Below are positions 43,844 through 53,491 of a stretch of DNA of 64,000 nucleotides, piece after piece. This DNA is from Flavobacteriaceae bacterium UJ101 (GTDB lineage Bacteria > Bacteroidota > Bacteroidia > Flavobacteriales > UJ101). Location of the stretch: positions 1,374,501 to 1,438,500 of the forward strand of contig CP016269.1 of the NCBI GenBank assembly GCA_001880285.1, in the 5' to 3' direction. The translations under genes and the position numbers were made by a program. The notes under the pieces are model-generated. The model ran no database searches. It saw only the letters and a program-made list of their open reading frames with translations, and was not told where the DNA came from. Position 1 is the stretch's first letter, and every line of letters starts with the position of its first letter.

Positions 43844-44198
43844 TTGTTTACATTGAAATTTCGTGCAAAGTTATGAATTATTATAATAATACCATTTTAA
43901 GATTTGAAAATGTGATGATATAAGAAAAAAGAGCAAAAAATAAAGAAATAACTATTGTAGAATTATAAAAATCTATATTTCTTCTTTCAAACACCTTTCT
44001 CTTGGATCTTACCTCTTTTTTTTACGTCGAACTCACGTTCTTTATTCTTTGCTCTTTTTATCTTTTTTCTATAATGTAACGAATTTATAAAAAGCTTAGT
44101 ATCTTTTAGGTAAATCCTCAGTATCTTTTTACAAAGAGGTCCGTATCTTTTGAATAAAAGATACGGACCTCTTTATTATTAGGTTAAAACCTTATTTT
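43844..44198. other. 355-base spacer with an imperfect inverted repeat
   Basis: No gene. The left part holds the U32 promoter. Arms 43926-43947 and 44038-44059 are inverted copies over 22 bases with one mismatch (AAAAAGAGCAAAxAATAAAG core), enclosing 90 bases. The right part holds three GTATCTTTT words at 22-bp spacing and the ppiD terminator. Could be a degenerate mobile or repeat element. Confidence 0.55.
44133..44174 (-). terminator. Long terminator of the envelope operon
   Basis: A perfect 19-bp stem (AAAGAGGTCCGTATCTTTT at 44133-44151 with its complement at 44156-44174), loop GAAT, begins 25 bases after the stop of the PpiD-like gene. It closes the five-gene operon. The left arm includes one of three GTATCTTTT repeats. 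Confidence 0.88.
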
Positions 44199-46397
44199 TT
44201 AATTGTTGAACGAAGGGTTATCAACACGTAAATCTTCAATGGAAGCTTTTTCTTTTAAAGCTTCTGTAACAGAAGACAATACTTGATAAGCATTACGTTG
44301 TTTCAATTGATTTTTTAAGTTATTCTTGCTTTGCTCATTTTCAGGACCTTTATTTACAGATAATGTTTTCACTACAAATACTCCATTTTTCCCTTCAACT
44401 GGAGCTGAAACTGTTCCTATCTCTTGACCAAAAGCTAAACCTGCTACAACATCTTCTCTTCCTACACCTGCAATTACTGGATTGGTAAAGTTAACAGAAT
44501 TGGCTGTTTTAACTTCTTGTCCTGTAGCAGTTGCAACTGCTGTTAAATCTTTAGCTCCTCCTATTTTTGCTACAATTTGCTTAGCAATAGCTTGATTTTT
44601 CAATATAGGCTCTACTTCTGAACGAGCTTGAGAAGCATTCATTAAACCTTTTCCATTCTTATTAACCAAATAAGCTACTACATAGTTCCCATTTGTTAAA
44701 TCAAAGGCTTCTGCTGTTTTCATAGCCGTATCATCATTAAAAGCCCAACGTGTAATTTGTTCAATTGCTTCACTATTTCCTGAATTAGCTAAGCTTACAA
44801 AATCAGTAGGTTCTGCTTTAAATTGTGCTAAGTTGTTTTGAGCAGTTAAATTCACTTTAAATTCTCCTGCATTTTTATCAACTGTTGCAACATCTTGACC
44901 ATTAAAAGATTCTGCTATTTTTCTTGATAAATTAAATACACTATCGGTTGTTTCTTTAGAAGGCTCAACCGCACGTATAACATTTGCGAACTGATACCCT
45001 ACTTTTGGTGCTTTCTTTTGATCTATTTTAATAATTTGAAATCCTTCTGGAGCTTCAACTAAACCAATACTTCCTGTTCCGTTATTTAAAACATATTCTC
45101 TAAATTCAGGAGATTGTCCTAAAACATCATTATGACGGAACCAACCTAAATTTCCTTTTTGTAAACGGGATTGATCAAAATCAGAACTTTTAGAAGCTAC
45201 TTCACCAAAACTAGCAGGGTTTACTTTTACAACAGCTAATAAACTATCTGCTTTAGCCTTTGCTTGTTCTTTTGTTAAAGTAACTGTTGGAAGATTAACA
45301 GCTGCTCCTTTATATGATACTAAAATATGACTGATATTAATAGAATCAGAAACATTCTTTTTTGCAATTAATTTTGAAATTGCCATAACATCTCCTGTTT
45401 CGTAAGGTCCATATACATCATTCAAAGTAGCAGTTTTAGCAAAATCTAATACTTTCTTATCAAAATTATCAGTATCAAATACTAAACCTTCTGTATACTG
45501 TCCCTCAGAATAGTTTTGTACAAATGATTCATTATCTGTCGTATTTTTAAGTCCTGTAACAGGTTCTTCAACACCTGTAGCTGGATTTTCTTCTGTAAAA
45601 TCATTGATATATTTTGTTAATTCAGCTTTTAAAGCTGCTTTATCCTTAGCAGAAGCTTTTACATCTAAGACCACATATTGTAAATCACGTGTATCTTCTC
45701 TATCAAATTTTTTAGGATGTTCTTTTATATAAGAAGTAATTTCATCATCTGAAATTTTCACATCATTAGCTCCTGGAAATGACGCATATGGAACATATAC
45801 ATACTCAATGTTTGCCGTTGAACGAGAATTATCATATTCAAATTCTAAATCTTTATCAGTTGTAAAAACACCTTGTTGGATCATTCCAACATAGTTATTT
45901 TGCACCACTGCTTTCTTTGCTTCACTTTTAATTAATTCAAAAAATGAAATAGCTTGTGAATTTCCTTGTTGTCTTGCTAAATTTTCTTGACTTTGGAATA
46001 AACCTACATTGAATACTCCATTTTGTTTAAATTGATCTGCTCGTTGACCTAATAGTTGTTCAACGGTATCCCAATATTGTTTATTATCGGAAGTTGTTTC
46101 AATACCTAATTCTTGTGATTGTTGTTCAAATAAGGTTTGTTGAACAATATCATTCCATGCTGTATTTTGAATGTTACGAGCTGGTAAACGTCCTTGTGAC
46201 TTTAAATTGGCATTATTTACTGCTTCATTAAATTCACGAACTGATATTTTTTGTCCGTTAATTTCACCAACTAAATTGGCATCGTTCATGTTAAATTTAC
46301 TTAATGTATCGGGACTGATAACAAAGGCTAATAAAGCCATACCAATTGCTACTAAAAGTAACCATGAATTCTTACGAATGCTTCCTAAAATTGACAT
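44199..46397 (-). CDS. PpiD/SurA-like peptidyl-prolyl isomerase
   Basis: An anchored periplasmic chaperone that helps fold exported proteins. One N-terminal transmembrane helix (SWLLLVAIGMALLAFVIS), a SurA_N-like helical domain (to about 340), one rotamase (PPIC) domain about 350-460 (INISHILVSYKG, GNLGWFRHNDVLGQ, APEGFQIIKID) and a long C-terminal helical part. At 732 aa it has the PpiD layout. It is the last gene of the envelope operon. The next gene upstream is CNNM/CBS, 77 bases away. Confidence 0.9.
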   Translation of the reverse strand: MSILGSIRKNSWLLLVAIGMALLAFVISPDTLSKFNMNDANLVGEINGQKISVREFNEAVNNANLKSQGRLPARNIQNTAWNDIVQQTLFEQQSQELGIETTSDNKQYWDTVEQLLGQRADQFKQNGVFNVGLFQSQENLARQQGNSQAISFFELIKSEAKKAVVQNNYVGMIQQGVFTTDKDLEFEYDNSRSTANIEYVYVPYASFPGANDVKISDDEITSYIKEHPKKFDREDTRDLQYVVLDVKASAKDKAALKAELTKYINDFTEENPATGVEEPVTGLKNTTDNESFVQNYSEGQYTEGLVFDTDNFDKKVLDFAKTATLNDVYGPYETGDVMAISKLIAKKNVSDSINISHILVSYKGAAVNLPTVTLTKEQAKAKADSLLAVVKVNPASFGEVASKSSDFDQSRLQKGNLGWFRHNDVLGQSPEFREYVLNNGTGSIGLVEAPEGFQIIKIDQKKAPKVGYQFANVIRAVEPSKETTDSVFNLSRKIAESFNGQDVATVDKNAGEFKVNLTAQNNLAQFKAEPTDFVSLANSGNSEAIEQITRWAFNDDTAMKTAEAFDLTNGNYVVAYLVNKNGKGLMNASQARSEVEPILKNQAIAKQIVAKIGGAKDLTAVATATGQEVKTANSVNFTNPVIAGVGREDVVAGLAFGQEIGTVSAPVEGKNGVFVVKTLSVNKGPENEQSKNNLKNQLKQRNAYQVLSSVTEALKEKASIEDLRVDNPSFNN

Positions 46398-46474
46398 TAT
46401 TTATTTTTTATTTTTGGTTCAACTTAAATTCAAAAGGCGAATTTACAATTTCAGCGTGAGATATAAAAGAAATG

Positions 46475-47746
46475 TTAATCGTTTTTAACAATATGTTGAA
46501 TTAATTGGACTTCATCTAATCGAGCTTCAGACACTTTTTTAATAATAAAAGTGATAGAATCTGTTTTTACCTGCTCACCTTCTTCCGGTATTGTCTCAGC
46601 AATATCCATAATTAATCCTCCTAATGTTTCATAAGCCTCATTTTCAGGCAAATTCAATTTATATTCATCATTTAGATAATCAATTTCTAATCGAGTTGAA
46701 AATAAATATTCATTTTCAGCAATTTTTTCTTCTGTTAAAATTACATGATCGTGTTCATCTTCAATCTCTCCAAACAATTCTTCTACAATATCCTCTGTTG
46801 TAATTAAACCTGAAGTTCCTCCATATTCATCTAATACAATGGCAATACTTTTTCGTTTTTTTGTTAAACGATTCATTACCTCTTTTGCTATTGTGGCTTC
46901 ATGAACAAATTCTACAGGTAATAATATATTTTTTATATGCTCTGGTCGTTTAAATAATTCAAACGAATGTACATAACCGATGATATTATCAATAGAATCT
47001 CTATAAATGACTATCTTAGAAAGTCCTGTTTCTACAAACTTCTGAGCAACTTCTTTTAGAGGTGTTTCCAATTCTAAGGCTATCATTTCTTTTCGTGGAA
47101 TCATACATTCTCTTGCCTTTATATCATTAAATTCTAATGCATTCTGAAATATTTGAATTTCTGAGTCTAATTCTTCATCTTCTACTCCTTCAATTTGTTC
47201 ACTGATATAAAACTCTAAATCTTTTTTATCAAAAGCTTGTTCTTCTTTTTGTTCTTCCTCTCCAAATAACTTCAAGATTAAATTCGAAATCCACATTACA
47301 AGTTCTGTAATCAAAGAGAAAATAGTGTAAATAATATAAACCGGTATCGCAAAAAAGAGCAATAATTGATTTGAATAAATATTAAAAATTGATTTTGGTA
47401 AGAACTCAGCTAATACTAAGATAATCAAAGTTGAAATAATAGTTGTAATCAGTAAAATGACAAATTCATTCAATCCTGAATTATTAAACAAATTCAATTC
47501 AATCAAATTAGTCATATAGATCGTATATATAACCAATGCTATATTATTTCCCACCAACATAGTGGTAATAAATTTTCTCGGATTCTCAGATAATTTTGAA
47601 ATAAGTTTTGCTGATGTATTTCCTTGCTTTTTTTCTAACTCAATATGCATTCTATTGGAACTAATAAAAGCGATCTCCATTCCTGAAAAAAAAGCTGATA
47701 AAAGAATACAAATGATAATAATTGATATGGTAATTCCTATAGACAT
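46475..47746 (-). CDS. CNNM/CBS-domain membrane protein (HlyC/CorC family)
   Basis: Order: CNNM (DUF21) region with about four helices (ISIIIICILLSAFFSGMEIA onward), two CBS domains (about 205-325; CMIPRKEMIALELE, IVLDEYGGTSGLITTEDIVE) and the C-terminal CorC/HlyC domain (NLPENEAYETLGGLIMDIAE). Proteins of this type transport or sense divalent cations or act on the envelope; GldE in gliding Flavobacteria belongs here too, but this copy lies beside LptC, not gldD, so I do not call it gldE. Starts on the base after the lptC stop, so it is translationally linked. Confidence 0.92.
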   Translation of the reverse strand: MSIGITISIIIICILLSAFFSGMEIAFISSNRMHIELEKKQGNTSAKLISKLSENPRKFITTMLVGNNIALVIYTIYMTNLIELNLFNNSGLNEFVILLITTIISTLIILVLAEFLPKSIFNIYSNQLLLFFAIPVYIIYTIFSLITELVMWISNLILKLFGEEEQKEEQAFDKKDLEFYISEQIEGVEDEELDSEIQIFQNALEFNDIKARECMIPRKEMIALELETPLKEVAQKFVETGLSKIVIYRDSIDNIIGYVHSFELFKRPEHIKNILLPVEFVHEATIAKEVMNRLTKKRKSIAIVLDEYGGTSGLITTEDIVEELFGEIEDEHDHVILTEEKIAENEYLFSTRLEIDYLNDEYKLNLPENEAYETLGGLIMDIAETIPEEGEQVKTDSITFIIKKVSEARLDEVQLIQHIVKND

Positions 47747-48340
47747 TTATTGATCTATTTTTTTAACATCGGCATTTCTGGTAATGGCCTTTGTTCGGTA
47801 CAATTTAACATTTTTAAATTTATCATCTGACTCAAAACCATTTTTTGCAATTAAAGAATCACTATTTGGGCGAATAATTCGAGTTTTTACTTCGTTATAT
47901 ACTTTTTTCTTTTTTTTATCCCAAAAAATATGCGATGTTTTAATCGTATCACCATCTTCAGAAACCATTACAACATGACCCTTTCCTTCATAAATTCCTT
48001 TTTTATCATCTAGCTTAGCCCAATCAGCACGCATCAAAGTAGGCTTCCCCCCTTTTTTATCATATTTTTCCACATCTCCTCCTTGTGGCAATAAAGTATA
48101 AGGATTCTTTTTATCAAACTCATACATTTGAATTACAGGTGCTTCAATATGGATCATTGCGGTACCTGAATCGGTTCGAATAATATTGGATTCAAATAGT
48201 TCTTGAACAGGAATATATTTTAAATCAGCCTCCAAATTAATACTAGAATCTTTTTTTTCAGGCTGACAATTATAAAGAAACATAGCAATCCCAAAAAGGA
48301 CTGCTATGTTTTGTATGATATGATATTTCTTTTTTTGCAT
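47747..48340 (-). CDS. lptC: LPS export protein LptC
   Basis: It bridges the LptBFG transporter and LptA in the periplasm during lipopolysaccharide transport. Start at ATG 48340, where TAATG joins the stop of the upstream gene with its start codon; the longer frame to 48367 overlaps that gene. The N-terminal FGIAMFLYNCQPEKKDS looks like a lipobox or anchor, followed by an OstA/LptC beta-jellyroll (about 60-190; ADWAKLDDKKGIYEGKGHVV, TIKTSHIFWDKKKKKVYNE). Length 197 aa. It is part of the five-gene envelope operon. Confidence 0.9.
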   Translation of the reverse strand: MQKKKYHIIQNIAVLFGIAMFLYNCQPEKKDSSINLEADLKYIPVQELFESNIIRTDSGTAMIHIEAPVIQMYEFDKKNPYTLLPQGGDVEKYDKKGGKPTLMRADWAKLDDKKGIYEGKGHVVMVSEDGDTIKTSHIFWDKKKKKVYNEVKTRIIRPNSDSLIAKNGFESDDKFKNVKLYRTKAITRNADVKKIDQ

Positions 48341-49776
48341 TATCTGGCTTTGGTCGTACCGTAACATGTTTTCACAGATTGTCCTGGTCTTACCCCTGCT
48401 TTAAACATATCAGCTTTAGTCGGTGCACCTTTTTCAAAATTAGCAGCGGCTTTATTTGCTTTAGAACTCACACGAGGGTCAACACGTGCAGCTTTTCTAG
48501 CAGCATCAGCTGCAAACCAATAAGCGGCTTTCTTTTCAAATAAAGTAGATCCACAAGAATTGGCTCCTTTAGCATAAGTTGAAGCAATAATTAAATAAGG
48601 ATCACCCCATCCTCCTCTTAATGAAGCCGCTTTTTTTGCTTGAGAACGTGCATTCCCTAAACTTCCTGTTTGTAAATATGCATAAGCGGCATAATAAGCT
48701 GCTTTTGAACGTTCACTACTTGAATAGCTACTATCTTTTGCTACTTTAGATAATAAAGAAGCTGCTTTACTATATTGTTTTCTTTGAACCATTCTTAAAC
48801 CTGTACTATAATCGTTAGCTGCGATTTGTGGTTGTCCTCCTGTAGTAGCTCCAGCGTCTGGTGTACTTGATTTACATTTATCAGGATTTTGTTCACAATA
48901 TAATTTAGCAAATTGATTTTCTACTTGATCAGCAAAAGTTACGTCATCAGAACATTCATTATATAATAAAGCTCCACGAACTTCATTTAACCAATTTAAA
49001 TCATTTTGTTTAGAAGCGTATTGTGCTTTATACGTAGGAATTAAACGATCACAAGTATATAAATGTGCTACACTTCCTTCTACGTAGTTATATGAATCTG
49101 TATAAGCTTGACGTTGTTCTGTTTTTTGTGCTAAAGATGCTTTTTGTTGTTTTGAGATCGTACCTAATGAATCTAATTTTTCTAAACTGGCAATTTCAAT
49201 ATTAGAACGTTCTATGTTTTTATCTAAAGCTCCTTTAATTGAATTATAAACATCCAACATTTTATCAAATTGGATTTCATTTCCATCTAACATCACCTGA
49301 CCTAAGTAAAAATAGTCACTCATGGCAGAAGAAGGTAAATCAGAAGCATCTCCTGTAAATGCCTTATCATAAGCTGCTAACCATTCACCATTATTTCCAA
49401 TTTCATAATAACGTAAATAGGATACTTTTTGAGCGGCATAATAGTTTGCTTCTTTAGGGTATTTTTGTATATTTTTATCAAATGCTTTAACTAAATAAGC
49501 TTCCATATCAGCTCTTTTTGGATCACCTTTTGGTGTTGCATCTAATGCAGCTGTTACAATATATTCAGCATCGATTAAAATATTATTACCAAATTTGGTA
49601 TCAACGCAATCATCAAAAGATTTTTTCCATTTTTCATATAAAGGCGCATAATTTTCTGCCTTATATTCTGCTGATTCAGAATAAGCGAAGTAAGCTGGGC
49701 AATTTTGGGCATTTACTCCCAATCCCATTGCTATCATTCCTATTCCGGTGATTATATTTTTCATTCTCATATTCAT
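48340..49776 (-). CDS. Secreted repeat (TPR-like) protein (478 aa)
   Basis: Signal peptide (MKNIITGIGMIAMGLGVNAQ) followed by a helical protein with tetratricopeptide-like pairs, clearest in SKAAYYAAYAYLQTGSLGNA and KAASLLSKVAKDSSYSSSER near 350-400. Three ATGs stand close together at the start (49776, 49770, 49764); 49776 is shown. Several Cys are paired in the secreted part (PDKCKS, GANSCGS). It lies between an outer-membrane protein gene (12 bases upstream) and lptC, and its TAATG join to lptC implies coupling. Probably a periplasmic scaffold for envelope building. Confidence 0.82.
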   Translation of the reverse strand: MNMRMKNIITGIGMIAMGLGVNAQNCPAYFAYSESAEYKAENYAPLYEKWKKSFDDCVDTKFGNNILIDAEYIVTAALDATPKGDPKRADMEAYLVKAFDKNIQKYPKEANYYAAQKVSYLRYYEIGNNGEWLAAYDKAFTGDASDLPSSAMSDYFYLGQVMLDGNEIQFDKMLDVYNSIKGALDKNIERSNIEIASLEKLDSLGTISKQQKASLAQKTEQRQAYTDSYNYVEGSVAHLYTCDRLIPTYKAQYASKQNDLNWLNEVRGALLYNECSDDVTFADQVENQFAKLYCEQNPDKCKSSTPDAGATTGGQPQIAANDYSTGLRMVQRKQYSKAASLLSKVAKDSSYSSSERSKAAYYAAYAYLQTGSLGNARSQAKKAASLRGGWGDPYLIIASTYAKGANSCGSTLFEKKAAYWFAADAARKAARVDPRVSSKANKAAANFEKGAPTKADMFKAGVRPGQSVKTCYGTTKAR

Positions 49777-49787
49777 TGGTATTTAAT

Positions 49788-51095
49788 TTAGTTATATACT
49801 CTTTTTCTAAACCAAGATCCGTTTAAATTGAAGCTAACTTTTAAATTGGCATAATTTTCTTTAACCCATCCTCCAGAAGTTGTTCCTCTTTGACCCAAAG
49901 CGGCTCCAATATTTAGCATAGAACGTTGATCCTTTCCTACAGGTAATCCAACTCCAAAAGTTATGCCAAGGTTATCTATATCATGATAATTTCCATCGTT
50001 TCCTAATAGTGACATTCCTGTTTGTTCGTAAAAAATTCCTGCTCTATAAGTAGCTCTAGCAAAGTAACTTTTATAGGAATTAAATTTTGGAATCCAATAC
50101 CCTCCTAAAGCAATACGATGCTTATCATCATAAATTAAATTATTTCGATCTTCTGCAGAATTTAAATCTGACATTTTTTCAAAATCATATTGTGTTCCAA
50201 TCATCCATCTTCCTGGTTTTTCATAACTAACTGAAAAACTCGATTTCATTGGTAATTTAAAATCTTGTTTTGTTATTGATGATGAAATAGTATCCATTGT
50301 TGTTAAATTGGGTGCTCCATTGGCAAATTCAACATAGGATAATAAATATTGATCTCGATCATTAGTTAAATTACTTCCTAACGTATAGGTTGCACCAACA
50401 TTTAATTGTTTGTTTTTCTTCAATTTATATTTATACAATGCACCTATCGTTCCTGTAAATCCTTTTATATTATCACTTCGAAAGTCTTCACTTACTAAAT
50501 CAACTCCATCAACTCTTACAATTTGTGAATTATCAAGATTTCCAAAAATGTATTGTCCTGTAACTCCAAAACTTAAATCTGTTTCTTTCCAAGGTTTATA
50601 CGATAAAGCTATATGAGCTGAATTTAAACCTCCTTTCCCTTCAAAACTCGAATTGGTCGTAATTGTTTCTCCTGTTGCTTCAACAACTTGTGATCCTGAA
50701 GTATTCAATTGATATCCAGTTCCTGAATAGGGTTGAAAACCAAAAGCAAAGGAGAACTTTTTTCCTAAAGGGAATCCTAAAGATAAATTAGAAATATAAG
50801 TTGTACTATTTTGATCTGAAGATTCAGTTGTTTTAAATCTTACTAAATCTGAATTTACACCAAATTCAAATGATGTATATTGTAAATAAGCGTTAGCCGC
50901 TGGATTACTGAAGTTTACTTCTGTTCCAAATGGATTAGAATATGAAGCACTAAGTCCTCCCATTGAGCTAATTGTAGGGGAATTATTAAACTTAAGCTCA
51001 CCATAACCAAAGCTTGAATATGGAGAAGTTGATAATTCTTGTCCAAAGAATAAGATAGGAAATATAGTAACTATCGTTATTAATATCTTTTTCAT
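49788..51095 (-). CDS. Outer-membrane beta-barrel protein, envelope operon (435 aa)
   Basis: Start at ATG 51095 (MKKILITIVTIFPILFFGQE); two longer frames exist (ATG 51110, TTG 51119). After the signal peptide STSPYSSFGYGELKFNNS leads into a barrel of about 14 strands with GMGG-like SMGGLSASYSNPFGTEVNFS, the early motif of FadL/PorV-related proteins, and ends NLNGSWFRKRVYN. This matches a conserved Bacteroidota family of unknown cargo adjacent to lptC. First gene of the envelope operon. Confidence 0.82.
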   Translation of the reverse strand: MKKILITIVTIFPILFFGQELSTSPYSSFGYGELKFNNSPTISSMGGLSASYSNPFGTEVNFSNPAANAYLQYTSFEFGVNSDLVRFKTTESSDQNSTTYISNLSLGFPLGKKFSFAFGFQPYSGTGYQLNTSGSQVVEATGETITTNSSFEGKGGLNSAHIALSYKPWKETDLSFGVTGQYIFGNLDNSQIVRVDGVDLVSEDFRSDNIKGFTGTIGALYKYKLKKNKQLNVGATYTLGSNLTNDRDQYLLSYVEFANGAPNLTTMDTISSSITKQDFKLPMKSSFSVSYEKPGRWMIGTQYDFEKMSDLNSAEDRNNLIYDDKHRIALGGYWIPKFNSYKSYFARATYRAGIFYEQTGMSLLGNDGNYHDIDNLGITFGVGLPVGKDQRSMLNIGAALGQRGTTSGGWVKENYANLKVSFNLNGSWFRKRVYN

Positions 51096-51352
51096 TCTTA
51101 GAAAATTCATGAATTGCAAATATGCTTAATTTGATGGAAAGTACAAAAAATTAACCCCTATAAGTTTGTTAAATGGCATTATAAACAATTTATATGTAAA
51201 AAAAAACCTATTTTATATCATATAAAATGATTAAAAAAACGACCATATACACATAAATTTATTAGGATTCTATTATTTCTTCTATCACAAATAAAGCTGT
51301 TTAAATTTTTGTTCTTATTAAAAAAGAACGTATTAATTTTCTAAAAAGTATG

Positions 51353-51360
51353 TACATTTG
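51353..51360 (+). promoter_or_regulatory. -7 box for the SufT-like gene
   Basis: TACATTTG matches TAnnTTTG and lies 28 bases before ATG 51389 in the 293-base divergent spacer. The rest of that spacer is AT-rich; a short GTTCTT/AAGAAC hairpin is at 51311-51329. Confidence 0.6.
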
Positions 51361-51388
51361 TAATTAATCTAAATAAATCTTTAGAATA

Positions 51389-51709
51389 ATGAACGACGAA
51401 AAACTACAAGAAATAGGGGAGAAGATCATTGCTGTTTTACAAAGCATTTATGATCCAGAAATACCTGTTGATATATATGAATTAGGATTAATTTACGACG
51501 TACAAGTAAGTGATCAAGGAGATGCTAAAATTTTAATGACCTTAACCACACCTAATTGTCCAGTGGCTGAATCATTACCAATGGAAGTACAAGAAAAAGT
51601 AAAAACAATAGAGGAAGTTAAGGGTGCTGAAGTTGAAATTACATTCGATCCTCCTTGGGATCAGGATATGATGAGCGAAACAGCTAAATTAGAATTAGGA
51701 ATTTTATAG
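51389..51709 (+). CDS. SufT/PaaD-like DUF59 protein, iron-sulfur cluster assembly
   Basis: The 106-aa MIP18/DUF59 domain has the family stretch SIYDPEIPVDIYELGLIYDV and the key Cys in LTTPNCPVAESLPMEVQE, with ITFDPPWDQDMMSE near the end. In Bacteroidota such proteins help load iron-sulfur clusters and usually sit near suf genes. None is next to it here. It ends inside the end of the convergent DMT transporter gene (6-base overlap). Confidence 0.9.
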   Translation: MNDEKLQEIGEKIIAVLQSIYDPEIPVDIYELGLIYDVQVSDQGDAKILMTLTTPNCPVAESLPMEVQEKVKTIEEVKGAEVEITFDPPWDQDMMSETAKLELGIL

Positions 51710-52636
51710 TTTCTTAGTTTTTGCTGGCTTACTTACTAAATAAACTCCTATAAAAATTAAAAAAGTTGCTATAATTTTTTGATAGGTTAAGGTTTCTCCA
51801 TTTTCTAAAAAGAACACAGAAAATAGGGTAGCGATTAATGGTTGTCCATAAATATATACACTAACAGTTGCAGGTTTTAAATAACGTAAAGCTGAAAGAT
51901 TTAAAAAATACGCTAAACAAGAGGTAAAAATTAATACGAATGCAATTTGATAATAAATAGTTGTATCAAAAGTTTTCCAACTTGCTGTTAATAAAGCCCG
52001 ATCTCCTAAAAGGCCAAAAGGTACAATCATACAACCTCCTATTAGCATAACCCATTTTATAATGTGTAAAGGGTGGTATTTTTGCATCAAAGGTTTTACT
52101 AAAACCAAATATAATGCATAAGAAAAAGCATTTACAAAAACTAAAAAATTTCCTAAAAGAGGATTGGGTGCATTATGTACATCAATCTGATTACCTGATA
52201 AAATAATTATAAAAGCTCCTATTATACCTAATGTTATCCCTAAAATTCTGTTACGAGTTATAGACTCATTTAACAGAAAATAAGCAATTATAATCACCAA
52301 AATAGGATTTGTAGTCATAATAATAGAAGAACTAACAGGTGTTGTATACATCAAACCTGAAAAAAAAGCAACTTGGTTGATCACAATTCCAAATAATGCA
52401 CATAAAAAGATTCTAAAATAATCTTCTTTTTTAATGGTTTCTTTTGGAATCCATAAACTGGCTAAAAAGAAAACAGGAACAGCAAAAAGGGCTCGAATTG
52501 ATACAAAAGCTATCGGATTTAACGCGTTAGGCATTACACCTTTAGCAAAATGATAGGTCAATCCATAAATAACGGCAGTACTCAAAAGAGCACTATGAGA
52601 AAGAAGTCGTTTATTCACTAAAATATTCTTTGACAT
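51704..52636 (-). CDS. DMT-superfamily (EamA) transporter
   Basis: Ten hydrophobic helices in two EamA repeats (about 10-145 and 155-300), 310 aa, in the inner membrane. The first repeat has VSSSIIMTTNPILVIIIAYF and the second TVSVYIYGQPLIATLFSVFF. Drug or metabolite export is usual; the substrate is unknown. Start at ATG 52636 overlaps the ArsC-like gene by 26 bases; the longer frame begins with TTG. The overlap suggests joint transcription with ArsC. Confidence 0.9.
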   Translation of the reverse strand: MSKNILVNKRLLSHSALLSTAVIYGLTYHFAKGVMPNALNPIAFVSIRALFAVPVFFLASLWIPKETIKKEDYFRIFLCALFGIVINQVAFFSGLMYTTPVSSSIIMTTNPILVIIIAYFLLNESITRNRILGITLGIIGAFIIILSGNQIDVHNAPNPLLGNFLVFVNAFSYALYLVLVKPLMQKYHPLHIIKWVMLIGGCMIVPFGLLGDRALLTASWKTFDTTIYYQIAFVLIFTSCLAYFLNLSALRYLKPATVSVYIYGQPLIATLFSVFFLENGETLTYQKIIATFLIFIGVYLVSKPAKTKKL

Positions 52637-52964
52637 CGTCCATATTGTTAGGACTAACACCAATAAAAATGCGTTCTTGATCTAGAATAACAGGACGTTT
52701 TAAATATGTATATTCTGATAAAATCAAATTTCGATAATCTTTTTCTGTCAGTTGATCTTTATTTTCCAACGTTTTATATTTTCTAGCTGATTTAGAAAAT
52801 AATTTTTCGTAAGATCCCGCTAACTTTTTCATTTCACTTAATTGATCTTCTGAAATGGCTTGTATTTTGATATCCTGCCTTTCTAAAGTAATATCGTTTT
52901 GTTCTAAAACTCGTAAAATTTTACGACATTTATCACATGAACCCAAATAATATATTTTTTTCAT
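52611..52964 (-). CDS. ArsC/Spx-family protein
   Basis: The thioredoxin-fold ArsC family, 117 aa. MKKIYYLGSCDKCRKILRVL puts Cys10 and Cys13 at the active-site position (CxxC), then YLKRPVILDQERIFIGVSP with the conserved RP. Arsenate reductase and Spx-type redox regulators share this fold; the protein also resembles YffB-type members. It is followed by an EamA transporter gene that overlaps its end. No other arsenic genes are near, so arsenate reduction is doubtful. Confidence 0.88.
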   Translation of the reverse strand: MKKIYYLGSCDKCRKILRVLEQNDITLERQDIKIQAISEDQLSEMKKLAGSYEKLFSKSARKYKTLENKDQLTEKDYRNLILSEYTYLKRPVILDQERIFIGVSPNNMDDVKEYFSE

Positions 52965-53038
52965 TGTTTTTCTTTGAGGTAAATATAATCTTTGTTGAAA
53001 AGATGCACAAATCTTTTAATAAATTACATTTATAAAAT

Positions 53039-53491
53039 ATGAAAGTCGTAATACAAAGAGTTTCCGAAGCTTCCGTTACAATAGACAATCAAATAAACGG
53101 TCAAATTAAACATGGTTTACTTATCCTAGTTGGTATCGAAAATGATGATTCACAAGAAGATATTCATTGGCTTTCCAATAAAATAATCAATATGAGAATT
53201 TTTGATGATGATGAAGGTATTATGAATCGATCTGTAAAAGATATTGATGGAGAATTATTAATTATTAGCCAATTCACTTTACATGCTTCTACTAAAAAAG
53301 GCAACAGACCTTCTTATATAAAAGCTGCCAAACCTGATATTGCTATTCCACTTTACAATTCCTTTTTAGATAATACAGAGCAGCTTTTAGGAAAACCCGT
53401 TAAAAAAGGTGTTTTTGGAGCTGACATGAAAGTAGCTTTAATTAATGATGGGCCTGTTACCATCTTAATAGATTCAAAAAATAAAATTTAA
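53039..53491 (+). CDS. dtd: D-aminoacyl-tRNA deacylase
   Basis: This proofreading enzyme removes D-amino acids from tRNA. The start MKVVIQRVSEASVTID, the active-site Ser-Gln-Phe-Thr in IISQFTLHAST (near residue 78) and the carrier motif GNRPSYIKAAKPD, in place of the common GNRPSF, are all present. Length 150 aa is standard. It is transcribed alone, divergent from the arsC-like gene. Confidence 0.96.
   Translation: MKVVIQRVSEASVTIDNQINGQIKHGLLILVGIENDDSQEDIHWLSNKIINMRIFDDDEGIMNRSVKDIDGELLIISQFTLHASTKKGNRPSYIKAAKPDIAIPLYNSFLDNTEQLLGKPVKKGVFGADMKVALINDGPVTILIDSKNKI

Noticed and set aside
44099-44151. Short direct repeats, possible CRISPR
   Set aside because: Nine-base words with 13-base gaps are too short for CRISPR repeats and spacers, and there are no cas genes.
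46475-47746. CNNM/CBS protein as gliding protein GldE
   Set aside because: GldE belongs to this family, but the gene lies in an lptC operon and no gldD is near. Only the family was assigned.
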